A stretch of DNA of 20,834 nucleotides from Oscillospiraceae bacterium. GTDB taxonomy: Bacteria; Bacillota; Clostridia; Oscillospirales; Oscillospiraceae. Both the position numbers and the translations under genes were made by a program. The notes beneath the pieces are model-generated. The model searched no databases. It was not told the DNA's origin and saw nothing but the letters and a program-made list of their open reading frames with translations. The stretch spans positions 1 through 20,834 of the forward strand of contig JAHHSD010000033.1 in NCBI GenBank assembly GCA_020025425.1. Direction: 5' to 3'. This document shows positions 7,014 through 14,256 of this stretch, one piece after another (the stretch's first letter is position 1; each line of letters starts with the position of its first letter).

Positions 7014-7289
7014 AAAAAAATCGCCCTTTCTATCTACTAGAAGGACGATCATAGACCGCGGTACCACCTTACTTCCGGATCTGAACAGACCCGGCACTCA
7101 TTTGCATCCAACAATGCAACTCACCTATAACGTGGCTTGACTCCGGCGCACCTACTCACACTTCAGCTTGCTTCTCGGGGATGATTTCATCATCGGTTCA
7201 CCTGGCAGTTTGCACCAACCACTGCCTCTCTGAAAGGATCTGCGATCATTACTTGTTCCCGTCTAAGGAATTTTCTCTTTGATTAAGTT
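7014..7289 (-). promoter_or_regulatory. T-box riboswitch leader, isoleucine specifier
   Basis: Read on the minus strand, the leader has the T-box hallmarks in order. AGTA (5' side of the specifier loop) comes first, then CAGAGAG and GGTTGGTG in the stem I apex. GAA is followed directly by the specifier ATC (7185-7183) and a purine. Next comes the T-box sequence AAGGTGGTACCGCG (7070-7057), whose TGGT bulge pairs with the ACCA end of the tRNA. A terminator hairpin (about 7049-7020) and a run of seven T (7020-7014) end it. The codon after the specifier is also ATC, so a one-codon shift would still give isoleucine. Uncharged tRNA-Ile should favour the antiterminator and allow brnQ transcription. 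Confidence 0.93.
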
Positions 7290-7295
7290 ATCTGC

Positions 7296-7324
7296 ATTAT
7301 AGCACCGGGTTTTTGGAAATGCAA
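7296..7324 (-). promoter_or_regulatory. Promoter of the T-box/brnQ unit
   Basis: On the minus strand a consensus -10 TATAAT (7301-7296) is preceded by TGC, an extended -10. It lies 17 bp from a -35 TTGCAT (7324-7319). Transcription would start near 7289. Confidence 0.85.
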
Positions 7325-7621
7325 GTGCTTTTCCAATATTTTTTCATTTTATTTTTTCTACATTTTTTCTCATTTATTTTGTTTGTTCTCGCCAATTTAA
7401 GTCAATTCTATTCACTTTTATGTGCAGTACAGCATTTCCCCGTTCCCAGGGCGCGAAAAAAATATTTCAACTTTTTTTCGACCTGGGCGCCCGGAAATCG
7501 GGCCATGAGCCGTGTGGTCCCTGGAAAAACGGGGCCTGCTGTCCGGCTTTTTTGAAGGGTTCCGCCCCCCCTGAAAGCCGGTGTTGGGGAAGGATCAGAG
7601 GTCCCCTCTCCCGCCAAAACG
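7325..7621. other. Intergenic region with two inverted repeats
   Basis: No gene is supported here. The left part (7325-7440) is very AT-rich. An imperfect inverted repeat spans 7445-7487: CCCAGG and CGAAAAAAA pair with TTTTTTTCG and CCTGGG around a 9-base loop. A second lies at 7543-7581 (CCGGCTTT with AAAGCCGG, and a possible inner AGGG/CCCT pairing). Short open frames here have no ribosome binding site and no recognisable product. Confidence 0.5.
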
Positions 7622-7654
7622 AACAGGGGGAGCACTGTGTGCTCCCCCTGTTTT
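7622..7654. terminator. Hairpin terminator after the V-ATPase operon
   Basis: A perfect 14-bp stem (AACAGGGGGAGCAC at 7622-7635 with its complement at 7639-7652) has a 3-base loop. It lies about 50 bases past the ntpD stop. The T-run on the minus strand is interrupted (GTTCGTTTT), so efficiency may be moderate. Confidence 0.7.
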
Positions 7655-7702
7655 CCTGCCGCCTCTGGGGCGGCCTATTCGTTTTTTGCAGGACAGGCTG
7701 GG

Positions 7703-8416
7703 TTATACCGGCTCCGAGTCCTCAGACTGAGCCGCCCAGGCCTCTGCGTTCCAGGCATTCTCTTCCCTGCGCTCCTGGATGGCCTCCTTCAAAATGATGT
7801 CCTTCACCTTCATCAGACGGATGGTGTTGGCGCGCTCATTCTCGTCCAATTTCATGGTGATGTATTTGATATTGGCCTGCATCTCAGGGATTTTCACATA
7901 CTCCAGGGCGTTGACTCTGCGGCGGGTCTTTTCGATCTCCTCAGCCAGCAGCTGGGAGGTCTTTTCGATCTCCGCCAGGTGCAGCATGTCCTGGAACACC
8001 TTGGACAGCGCCGCCACGGCGTCGTCCAGCTCACCGGAGGTGGCGGCAAAGCCGTAGGGGTAGATATCCCCCTGCTCCCCACTCTTGGTCTGGAACTGGT
8101 ACTTGGGCACGTTCACCGACATGATGTTCTGGAAGCTCATATCCAGCTCCACGCTCTGCTTGGGGCAGAGCAGGGCCTGCTCCAGCATCTCCGGGGACAT
8201 GAGGGCGGCGGCCACGGTGAAGGAGGCGTGGGCCTGCATCAGGCCCTCCTCCACCCGCTTGCGGACCGCCCGGTTCTCCCGGATCACGTCCATGAACTGC
8301 TTCATCAGCTCGTCTCGCTTATCCTTCAACAGCTTATGGCCCCGCTGTGCGGTCTTTAATCGGCCCTTCAGCCGGGTAAGCTCCATTCGGGTGGGGTTGA
8401 TGGTTGCGCTTGGCAT
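7703..8416 (-). CDS. ntpD: V-type ATP synthase subunit D
   Basis: This 237-residue protein is the central-axle subunit of the V1 sector and links the rotating head to the membrane ring. The N-terminus MPSATINPTRMELTRLKGRL is the family signature (usually N-P-T-R-x-x-L followed by L-K-x-R-L). The two long helical arms that form the axle coiled coil are visible at about residues 10-75 and 135-215, the second containing TRRRVNALEYVKIPEM. The acidic C-terminal tail (from about residue 220) is variable in the family. It is the last gene of the operon, starts 12 bases after the ntpB stop behind a G-rich site (AAGGGGGG) and ends before the hairpin at 7622-7654. Confidence 0.95.
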   Translation of the reverse strand: MPSATINPTRMELTRLKGRLKTAQRGHKLLKDKRDELMKQFMDVIRENRAVRKRVEEGLMQAHASFTVAAALMSPEMLEQALLCPKQSVELDMSFQNIMSVNVPKYQFQTKSGEQGDIYPYGFAATSGELDDAVAALSKVFQDMLHLAEIEKTSQLLAEEIEKTRRRVNALEYVKIPEMQANIKYITMKLDENERANTIRLMKVKDIILKEAIQERREENAWNAEAWAAQSEDSEPV

Positions 8417-8428
8417 ATCGGTCCCCCC

Positions 8429-9805
8429 TTATTCCTGTTTGGGCAGGTACTTTTCGATATACGCGGGCTTGATCCGCTTCAGCTCGCTTCGGGGCAGAAT
8501 GGACAGCAGCTCCCAGCCCAGATCCAGGGTCTCCTCGATGGAGCGGTTCTCATCGCTGCCCTGAGAGACGTAGCGCTTTTCAAATTCATCGGCGAATTTG
8601 GCGTACAGCAGGTCGGTGGGACTCAATGCCGCCTCGCCCAGAATGGACATGAGCTCCTTGTTCTCCTTGCCGGTGGCGTAGGCCGCAAAGAGCTGGTTCA
8701 TGGTGCCGGAGTGGTCCTCACGGGTCTTTCCCTCGCCGGTGCCCTTGTCCTTCAGACGGGACAGGGAGGGCAGCACGTCGATGGGCGGATTGACGCCCCG
8801 GCGGAACAGCTCACGGCTGAGGATGATCTGGCCCTCGGTGATATAACCGGTCAGGTCAGGGATGGGGTGGGTCTTGTCGTCCTCCGGCATGGTCAGAATG
8901 GGGATCATGGTGATGGAGCCCTCCTTGCCCATCTGACGGCCGGCGCGCTCATACATGGTGGCCAGGTCGGTGTACAGATAGCCGGGGTAGCCGCGGCGGC
9001 CGGGGACCTCCTTCTTAGCGGCGGAGATCTCACGCAGGGCCTCGGCATAGTTGGTGATATCAGTGAGGATGACCAGCACGTGCATGCCCTTCTCGAAGGC
9101 CAGATACTCCGCGGCGGTCAGGGCCATACGGGGGGTGGCGATACGCTCGACGGCGGGGTCGTTGGCCAGGTTGGTGAACAGGACGGTGCGGTCGATGGCG
9201 CCGGTGCGCTTGAATTCGCTGACGAAGAAGTCGGACTCCTCGTAGGTGATACCGATAGCGGCAAAGACCACGGCGAATTTGGACTCCCCGTCCAGCACCT
9301 TGGCCTGGCGGGCGATCTGGGCGGCCAGGGCCGCGTGGGGCAGGCCGGAGCCGGAGAAGATGGGCAGCTTCTGACCGCGGACCAGAGTGTTCAGTCCGTC
9401 GATGCTGGAGATGCCCGTCTGGATAAACTCGTTGGGGTAGTCACGGCCGGCGGGATTCATGGGCAGGCCGTTGATGTCCCGGTACTCGTCAGCCAGGATG
9501 GCGGGGCCGCCGTCGATGGGCTCGCCCATGCCGTTGAACACCCGGCCCAGCATGTCCTCAGACACGGCCAGCTGAAGGGGGTGTCCCAAAAAACGGATCT
9601 TGGAGTCGGCCAGGTTGATACCGGCGGAGGACTCAAACAGCTGGACCACGGCGGAGTCGCCGTTGACCTCCAGCACCTTGCAGCGGCGGACGGTGCCGTC
9701 GCTCAGTTCGATCTCGGCCAGCTCGTCATAGGTGACGCCCTGGACCCGCCGGACCACCATCAGGGGGCCGGAGATCTCTTCAATGGTCTTATATTCCCGG
9801 ATCAC
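8429..9805 (-). CDS. ntpB: V-type ATP synthase subunit B
   Basis: This 458-residue protein is the non-catalytic head subunit, which alternates with subunit A in the A3B3 ring. It has the N-terminal beta barrel (residues 1-70), a nucleotide-binding-like central domain and a helical C-terminal domain. The P-loop position reads SGSGLPHAAL (151-160) and lacks the GKT of a working Walker A motif, as is normal for B. LTDITNYAEALREISAAKKEVPGRRGYPGYLYTDLA is split across the conserved arginine-bearing interface region. It starts with GTG at 9805; the start overlaps the ntpA stop by four bases (GTGA), which implies translational coupling and equal output of A and B. Confidence 0.97.
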   Translation of the reverse strand: MIREYKTIEEISGPLMVVRRVQGVTYDELAEIELSDGTVRRCKVLEVNGDSAVVQLFESSAGINLADSKIRFLGHPLQLAVSEDMLGRVFNGMGEPIDGGPAILADEYRDINGLPMNPAGRDYPNEFIQTGISSIDGLNTLVRGQKLPIFSGSGLPHAALAAQIARQAKVLDGESKFAVVFAAIGITYEESDFFVSEFKRTGAIDRTVLFTNLANDPAVERIATPRMALTAAEYLAFEKGMHVLVILTDITNYAEALREISAAKKEVPGRRGYPGYLYTDLATMYERAGRQMGKEGSITMIPILTMPEDDKTHPIPDLTGYITEGQIILSRELFRRGVNPPIDVLPSLSRLKDKGTGEGKTREDHSGTMNQLFAAYATGKENKELMSILGEAALSPTDLLYAKFADEFEKRYVSQGSDENRSIEETLDLGWELLSILPRSELKRIKPAYIEKYLPKQE

Positions 9806-11577
9806 AGTGCTTCCTCTCCCTTCTCCGCGATGGCGTTGATCTGGCGCTCCATGGCCCCCTCCAGGTCGGCGTACTCCTTGACGTACTCGTCAGCGGGCAC
9901 GCTCTTGGCCCAGCCGATGCCCTCACGGGCGGGGATGACCAGCAGCTCGCCAAGCTCGCCGCCCCGCTCCACTGCGGTACGGCAGTGGCTGTCGTACTGG
10001 TGGATCAGGGCCAGCATCTTGGCCTGGCGGTCATACTCGGAGAAGGAGTCGATGTCCACGAAGGAGTTCTGCTGAAGGAAGTCCTCCCGGAGCATCTTGG
10101 CCACCTCCAGGGTGATCTGGTCGGCGGGGGACAGGGAGTCCTTACCCACCAGCTGAACGATCTCGTTCAGGTTGGACTCCTCCTGAAGCACGCTCATGGC
10201 CCACTCCCGGTCCTCAATAAATTCCTTACCCAGATTCTCCTCGTACCAGGGGCGCAGGGAATCCAGATAGAGGGAGTAGGAGTTCAGCCAGTTGATGGCG
10301 GGGAAGTGGCGGCGGTAGGCCAGGGAGGCGTCCAGGGCCCAGAACACCTTGACGATACGCATGGTGGCCTGGGAGACGGGCTCGGAGAGGTCGCCGCCGG
10401 GAGGGGAAACAGCGCCCACAGCGGTCAGGCTGCCCCGGCGGTCCTCCTCGGAGCCCAGGCAGGTGACGGAGCCGGCCCGCTCGTAGAACTGGGCCAGACG
10501 GGAGCTCAGGTAGGCGGGGTAGCCCTCCTCACCGGGCATCTCCTCCAGTCGGCCGGACATCTCACGCAGAGCCTCGGCCCAGCGGGAGGTGGAGTCGGCG
10601 ATGACGGCCACGGCGTAGCCCATGTCGCGGAAATACTCGGCGATGGTGATGCCGGTGTAGATGGAGGCCTCACGGGCGGCCACCGGCATATCGGAGGTGT
10701 TGGCGATCAGCACGGTCCGCTTCATCAGGGTCTCGCCGGTGCGGGGGTCGATCAGCTCGGGGAACTCCCGCAGCACGTCGGTCATCTCGTTGCCGCGCTC
10801 GCCGCAGCCGATGTACACCACCAGGTCCACGTCGGACCACTTGGCCAGTGCGTGCTGCATCACGGTCTTGCCCGAACCGAAGGGGCCGGGGATAGCGGCG
10901 GTGCCGCCCTTGGCCACGGGGAAGAAGGTGTCCACGATCCGCTGGCCGGACTGAAGGGGCACCACGGGCGGGTGCTTTCGCTTATAGGGACGGCCCACAC
11001 GGACGGGCCACTTCTGCATCATGGACAGCTCCACCATGGTGCCGTCCTCCTTGCGCAGCACGGCCACCGTCTCGGTGACGGTGTAGGAGCCGGAGCGGAT
11101 GGACACGATGGTGCCCTTCAGCTTGGGCGGGACCATGATTTTGTGGAGGATGGAGCTGGTCTCCTGGACGGTACCGATGATATCGCCCCCCACTACCCTG
11201 GTCCCGGCCTCCACCACGGCGGTGAAGTCCCATTTCTTCTCCCGATCCAGGGCGGGGACCTCCACGCCGCGGGGCAGGCTGTTGGTTTTGGTTTTCTTGA
11301 TGATCTCATCCAGCGGGCGCTGGATGCCGTCATAAATATTCTCGATCAGGCCGGGGCCCAGCTCTACGCTCAGGGGGGCGCCGGTGGTGACCACCTCGGC
11401 CCCGGGACCCAGACCGGAGGTCTCCTCATAGACCTGGATGGAGGCGGAATCCCCCGTCATGGTCAGGATCTCACCGATCAGGCCCTGGTCGCCCACGCGG
11501 ACCACGTCGGCCATGTTGGCCTCCTTCAGCCCGGTGGCCACCACAAGGGGGCCGGAAACCTTGACGATTTTACCCAT
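9802..11577 (-). CDS. ntpA: V-type ATP synthase catalytic subunit A
   Basis: This 591-residue subunit, full length for the family, is the catalytic one that hydrolyses or makes ATP in the V1 head. It begins MGKIVKVSGPLVVATGL (beta barrel) and carries the family's extra 'bulge' domain (about 115-190). The Walker A motif is GPFGSGKTV (231-239), followed by GCGERGNEM (257-265, catalytic Glu) and the Walker B region AVIADSTSRWAEALRE (324-339). The C-terminal helical domain follows. The ATG at 11577 is chosen because the protein then begins exactly as family members do; an in-frame start at 11625 would add 16 unrelated residues. Its ribosome binding site (AGAAGG, about 12 bases away) is weak. It lies 69 bases after ntpG. 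Confidence 0.97.
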   Translation of the reverse strand: MGKIVKVSGPLVVATGLKEANMADVVRVGDQGLIGEILTMTGDSASIQVYEETSGLGPGAEVVTTGAPLSVELGPGLIENIYDGIQRPLDEIIKKTKTNSLPRGVEVPALDREKKWDFTAVVEAGTRVVGGDIIGTVQETSSILHKIMVPPKLKGTIVSIRSGSYTVTETVAVLRKEDGTMVELSMMQKWPVRVGRPYKRKHPPVVPLQSGQRIVDTFFPVAKGGTAAIPGPFGSGKTVMQHALAKWSDVDLVVYIGCGERGNEMTDVLREFPELIDPRTGETLMKRTVLIANTSDMPVAAREASIYTGITIAEYFRDMGYAVAVIADSTSRWAEALREMSGRLEEMPGEEGYPAYLSSRLAQFYERAGSVTCLGSEEDRRGSLTAVGAVSPPGGDLSEPVSQATMRIVKVFWALDASLAYRRHFPAINWLNSYSLYLDSLRPWYEENLGKEFIEDREWAMSVLQEESNLNEIVQLVGKDSLSPADQITLEVAKMLREDFLQQNSFVDIDSFSEYDRQAKMLALIHQYDSHCRTAVERGGELGELLVIPAREGIGWAKSVPADEYVKEYADLEGAMERQINAIAEKGEEAL

Positions 11578-11646
11578 AGGCTCTAAACCTTCTTTCCTGA
11601 TACACGGCGGACGCATCCGCCGCAAAAAATCAACTCTGTCCGCGCA

Positions 11647-11955
11647 TCACAGCACGTCTGCGCCAACGGCCCGCTCCACGGCGGTCTTTACGTTGGCCAT
11701 GCCGATGCCCAGCGAGCCCTCCTTCCCCGGGATCAGAATGATCGCGGGGGTCAGGGCTTCCTTGTATCGATCCAGCTCCGGCTGCATCTGGGCAGCCAGC
11801 TGCTCGGTCAGGTAGATGATGGCGCAGTTGTCCCGGGCCAGATCGTGGACCACCTTTCTGGCCTGATCCACGTCGTCCACGCTGTGGACCTCCAGTCCCA
11901 GGGCCTTGAAGCCCAGAACGCTGTCCTGGTCGCCTACCACGGCGATCTTATACAT
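11647..11955 (-). CDS. ntpG: V-type ATP synthase subunit F
   Basis: This 102-residue protein is the small axle-associated subunit called F in the general nomenclature and NtpG in E. hirae. The N-terminus MYKIAVVGDQDSVLGFKALGL is the clear family signature of its Rossmann-like fold. A second strand, AIIYLTEQLA, and a C-terminal helix, GIGMANVKTAVERAVGADVL, complete it. The ATG at 11955 has AGGAGG eight bases upstream. A GTG nine bases earlier directly touches the site and is rejected. The start is 15 bases after the ntpC stop. Confidence 0.93.
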   Translation of the reverse strand: MYKIAVVGDQDSVLGFKALGLEVHSVDDVDQARKVVHDLARDNCAIIYLTEQLAAQMQPELDRYKEALTPAIILIPGKEGSLGIGMANVKTAVERAVGADVL

Positions 11956-11970
11956 ATCGGCCACCTCCTG

Positions 11971-12969
11971 TCAGACATAGGTCGCCCGAAGGCGGCTGCG
12001 GATGGTACCCCGGTCCAATCCCGCCATGCGGCCGGACAGGATGATCCGCACTGCGGTCAGCTCCAGCTCCTTGGCGTACAGGTAGCCGATGACTGTCTGC
12101 TCCCCAAAGGGGATCCGCTTGGCCTGGGACATGTAGGCGGTGACGGCGTCGTCACACGCCCCCTCGAACCGGGTCAGGGAGCCGGCGTCGGGCTGGAGCA
12201 TCTTGGCGCCCATGGCCGCCGCAGCGGCCAGCGGTCCGGACTGGAACAGCTCGCCCAGGTCCTCCACCTTGGTGGCCGCGATGGTCCGCGGGGACACGTT
12301 GCCCCCGGGGAGCAGCACGCTGAGGACAAATTCACTGTCCTGGGCCTGACGGCCGCAGCGCACGGCCGTGCGCAGGTTGGTGGAGTCAATGACCAGACGG
12401 ACATAGCCCTGCAAAAAGCTGCTGCCCGTCTCCCGGGCCAGCTGGTCCATCTCAGCGTAGCAGGCCCGGTCCAGCACCAGGTCCGCCTGCTGGGCGTCCT
12501 TGGTATCGGCCAGCACCTGTCTGGCCTCCTGGATGGCGAAGCGGTAGGTCTGGCTGCACTCGCTCAGCTCATCCCGCTCCCAGCCCGCCAGCAGCTTCTC
12601 CGGGTCATAGCGTCCGCCGGAGAGCAGCAGGGGTCCGGGGTCCGTCCCCCGCAGCTGGGCCTTCACCAGCACCTTGGCGTTGTGGTAGTCGTAGCGCAGC
12701 TGGAACACGGCGGTCAGTCCCCGGTCGGGCGCAGCCCCTCCGATCTCCCGGAAGGCAGTCTCCCGGGCCCTGGCCAGCATCTCCTCCAGGCTCCGCTTGT
12801 CCATACCGGACGGCTCACCGTAGCCGCACTCCTCCAGCACCTTTACAACTTCACTGTTATCTTTTGCATCGATCATCCGCTCCATCCGCTCCTTGGTGAG
12901 CATCCGCGTCTCCATGGCGTGGATCCGGGCGGAGATGGACAGATAATCTGTATCCTTTCGGTGGGACAA
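11971..12969 (-). CDS. ntpC: V-type ATP synthase subunit C
   Basis: This roughly 332-residue, mostly helical protein is the socket (subunit C/d family, PF01992). It couples the D-F axle to the membrane rotor ring. Family-like stretches include DYLSISARIHAMETRML near the N-terminus, VRLVIDSTNLRTAVRC in the middle (near residue 190) and IPFGEQTVIGYLYAKELELTAVRIILSGRMAGL near the end, split over two helices. The likely start is a TTG at 12969, with GAGGAGG six bases upstream. An in-frame upstream TTG at 12993 would place that ribosome site inside the gene. It is 41 bases after ntpE. The function is well supported; the exact N-terminus is less so. Confidence 0.92.
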   Translation of the reverse strand: MSHRKDTDYLSISARIHAMETRMLTKERMERMIDAKDNSEVVKVLEECGYGEPSGMDKRSLEEMLARARETAFREIGGAAPDRGLTAVFQLRYDYHNAKVLVKAQLRGTDPGPLLLSGGRYDPEKLLAGWERDELSECSQTYRFAIQEARQVLADTKDAQQADLVLDRACYAEMDQLARETGSSFLQGYVRLVIDSTNLRTAVRCGRQAQDSEFVLSVLLPGGNVSPRTIAATKVEDLGELFQSGPLAAAAAMGAKMLQPDAGSLTRFEGACDDAVTAYMSQAKRIPFGEQTVIGYLYAKELELTAVRIILSGRMAGLDRGTIRSRLRATYV

Positions 12970-13010
12970 GGTATCCCTCCTCACTATTCCCAAACTGGGG
13001 TCCAGCTCTT

Positions 13011-13697
13011 TCAGGGGAAGAGGAGCTGGGCCACTTCCTTTTCCAATTTCTCCCGCTGAAGGCGGATGAGCATTTCGAAGGAGCAGTTGATCTCCACGCT
13101 GCCATCCACCATAATGAAGCCGCCCTTGATGTCCCGGGTCTCCTCACTCAGGGTGAGCAGTCCCGTTCCGGTGACGATAGCGGTGGTGCTGTTGACCACC
13201 TTGCCCAGGAAAGCGCCCACCTTGGATTCACTGATCGAGCCGGGCAGCTCTGGGCTGACCTGCTTGACCAGGGCGTCGTTGGCGGCCACAACCACCTTCT
13301 TGCCGATCTGGGCGCGGTCCTTCTGGGAGAAGATCAGCTTCTCCCGGCCGGTGGTGCTGGCCCTCAGGGCCAGGCTGGTCAGCAGGGCGATGTATTCCTC
13401 CTCTGGCAGAGAGCACAGCTTCTCCAAAGCCAGGTCGAAGGCCTCGCCCACCACCTCCTGCTTGGCAGCCAGGCGCTGCTTGCGGGTCTCCATCTGGGCG
13501 GCGGACTTCAGGCGCTCCAGCCGCTCGGCGGACGCCTTGCGGCCCCGGCGCAGGATCTCCTCCTGGATCTGCTGGGCCTGAGCGCGGCCGTCGGCCTGGA
13601 TGGTCTCGCACTGCTGCCGGCTCTTCTCCTGCAGCTGGGCGATCTCCTGGTCCATGTCCGCGTTGATCTTGGCCGTGATCTTGTCGATTCCATTCAT
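13011..13697 (-). CDS. ntpE: V-type ATP synthase subunit E
   Basis: This 228-residue protein forms the peripheral stalk together with subunit G/H (NtpF) and holds the head still against the rotor. The N-terminal 100 residues are a long charged coiled coil rich in Glu, Gln, Lys and Arg. The C-terminal globular part ends with TRDIKGGFIMVDGSVEINCSF, the conserved family block ('GG-hhh-dg-i-hdnTfe'), and a last helix. The length is slightly above the usual 190-200, within the coiled coil. It begins 25 bases after ntpK with AAGGGG nine bases before the ATG. Confidence 0.94.
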   Translation of the reverse strand: MNGIDKITAKINADMDQEIAQLQEKSRQQCETIQADGRAQAQQIQEEILRRGRKASAERLERLKSAAQMETRKQRLAAKQEVVGEAFDLALEKLCSLPEEEYIALLTSLALRASTTGREKLIFSQKDRAQIGKKVVVAANDALVKQVSPELPGSISESKVGAFLGKVVNSTTAIVTGTGLLTLSEETRDIKGGFIMVDGSVEINCSFEMLIRLQREKLEKEVAQLLFP

Positions 13698-13722
13698 AGC
13701 AGTAATCCCCTTCCTGTCGGGA

Positions 13723-14247
13723 TCAGATCCACAGCAGCATCAGCATGGAGGCCAGCAGAGACAGGATCGCGTAGAACTCTACGATACCGCAGAGGATCAG
13801 GCCCTTGGACCAGTCATCGGGCTTCTTGGCCAGAATGTTGATGGAGCCAGCAGCCACGCGGCCCTGGGCGATGGCGGACAGCAGGCCGCCGATGGCCATA
13901 GGCATGCAGGCGGCAAAGTACTGCATGCCCTGGGACACGGTCAGAGAGACGTCGCCGCCCAGCATGCCCATCTGATACAGGGCGAAGAACCAGACCACCA
14001 GGCCGTACAGGCCCTGGGTACCGGGCAAAAGCTGAAGCACCATGACCTTACCGGATTTGGAGGGGTCCTCGCACAGCAGGCCGGTACCGGCCTCGCCGGC
14101 GATGCCGGTACCCTTTGCGGAGCCCACACAGCTCAGTCCAACTGCCAGACCGGCGCCCAGCAGCGCCAGTGCCAAACCGCCAATGCTGCCCAGGAAGGTG
14201 AGTCCCTGCGACATTTCTACCATAGCTTGCATATCCATCATTTCCAT
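13723..14247 (-). CDS. ntpK: V-type ATP synthase proteolipid subunit K, Na+-type
   Basis: This 174-residue subunit forms the rotor ring that carries the ion through the membrane. It is a fused double hairpin with four helices: residues about 16-45, 70-92, 108-140 and 148-173. The first hairpin loop reads GSAKGTGIAGEAG. The residues that bind Na+ in E. hirae NtpK (L61, T64, Q65, Q110, E139) have direct counterparts: L74, T77 and Q78 in LLPGTQGLYG, Q128 in AIAQGRVAAG, and E157 in GIVEFYAI. Only the second hairpin has the carboxylate, as in the E. hirae protein. Transport of Na+ is therefore likely. It starts nine bases after ntpI, whose TAA lies in this gene's ribosome site (AAGGAGG). ATG codons at residues 1, 3 and 4 leave the exact start uncertain. 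Confidence 0.95.
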   Translation of the reverse strand: MEMMDMQAMVEMSQGLTFLGSIGGLALALLGAGLAVGLSCVGSAKGTGIAGEAGTGLLCEDPSKSGKVMVLQLLPGTQGLYGLVVWFFALYQMGMLGGDVSLTVSQGMQYFAACMPMAIGGLLSAIAQGRVAAGSINILAKKPDDWSKGLILCGIVEFYAILSLLASMLMLLWI

Positions 14248-14256
14248 ATTTCCTCC

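Noticed and set aside
7313..7797. Small frames in the 7313-7797 gap
   Set aside because: They consist of AT-rich or hairpin sequence, have no start signal and no recognisable product, and overlap the terminator or the end of ntpD.
8711..11586. Two long plus-strand open frames (8711-10075 and 9985-11586) opposite ntpB and ntpA
   Set aside because: The sense strand gives unmistakable V-ATPase subunits with all motifs. The antisense frames are low-complexity G/H/Q/A/V-rich products of codon bias.
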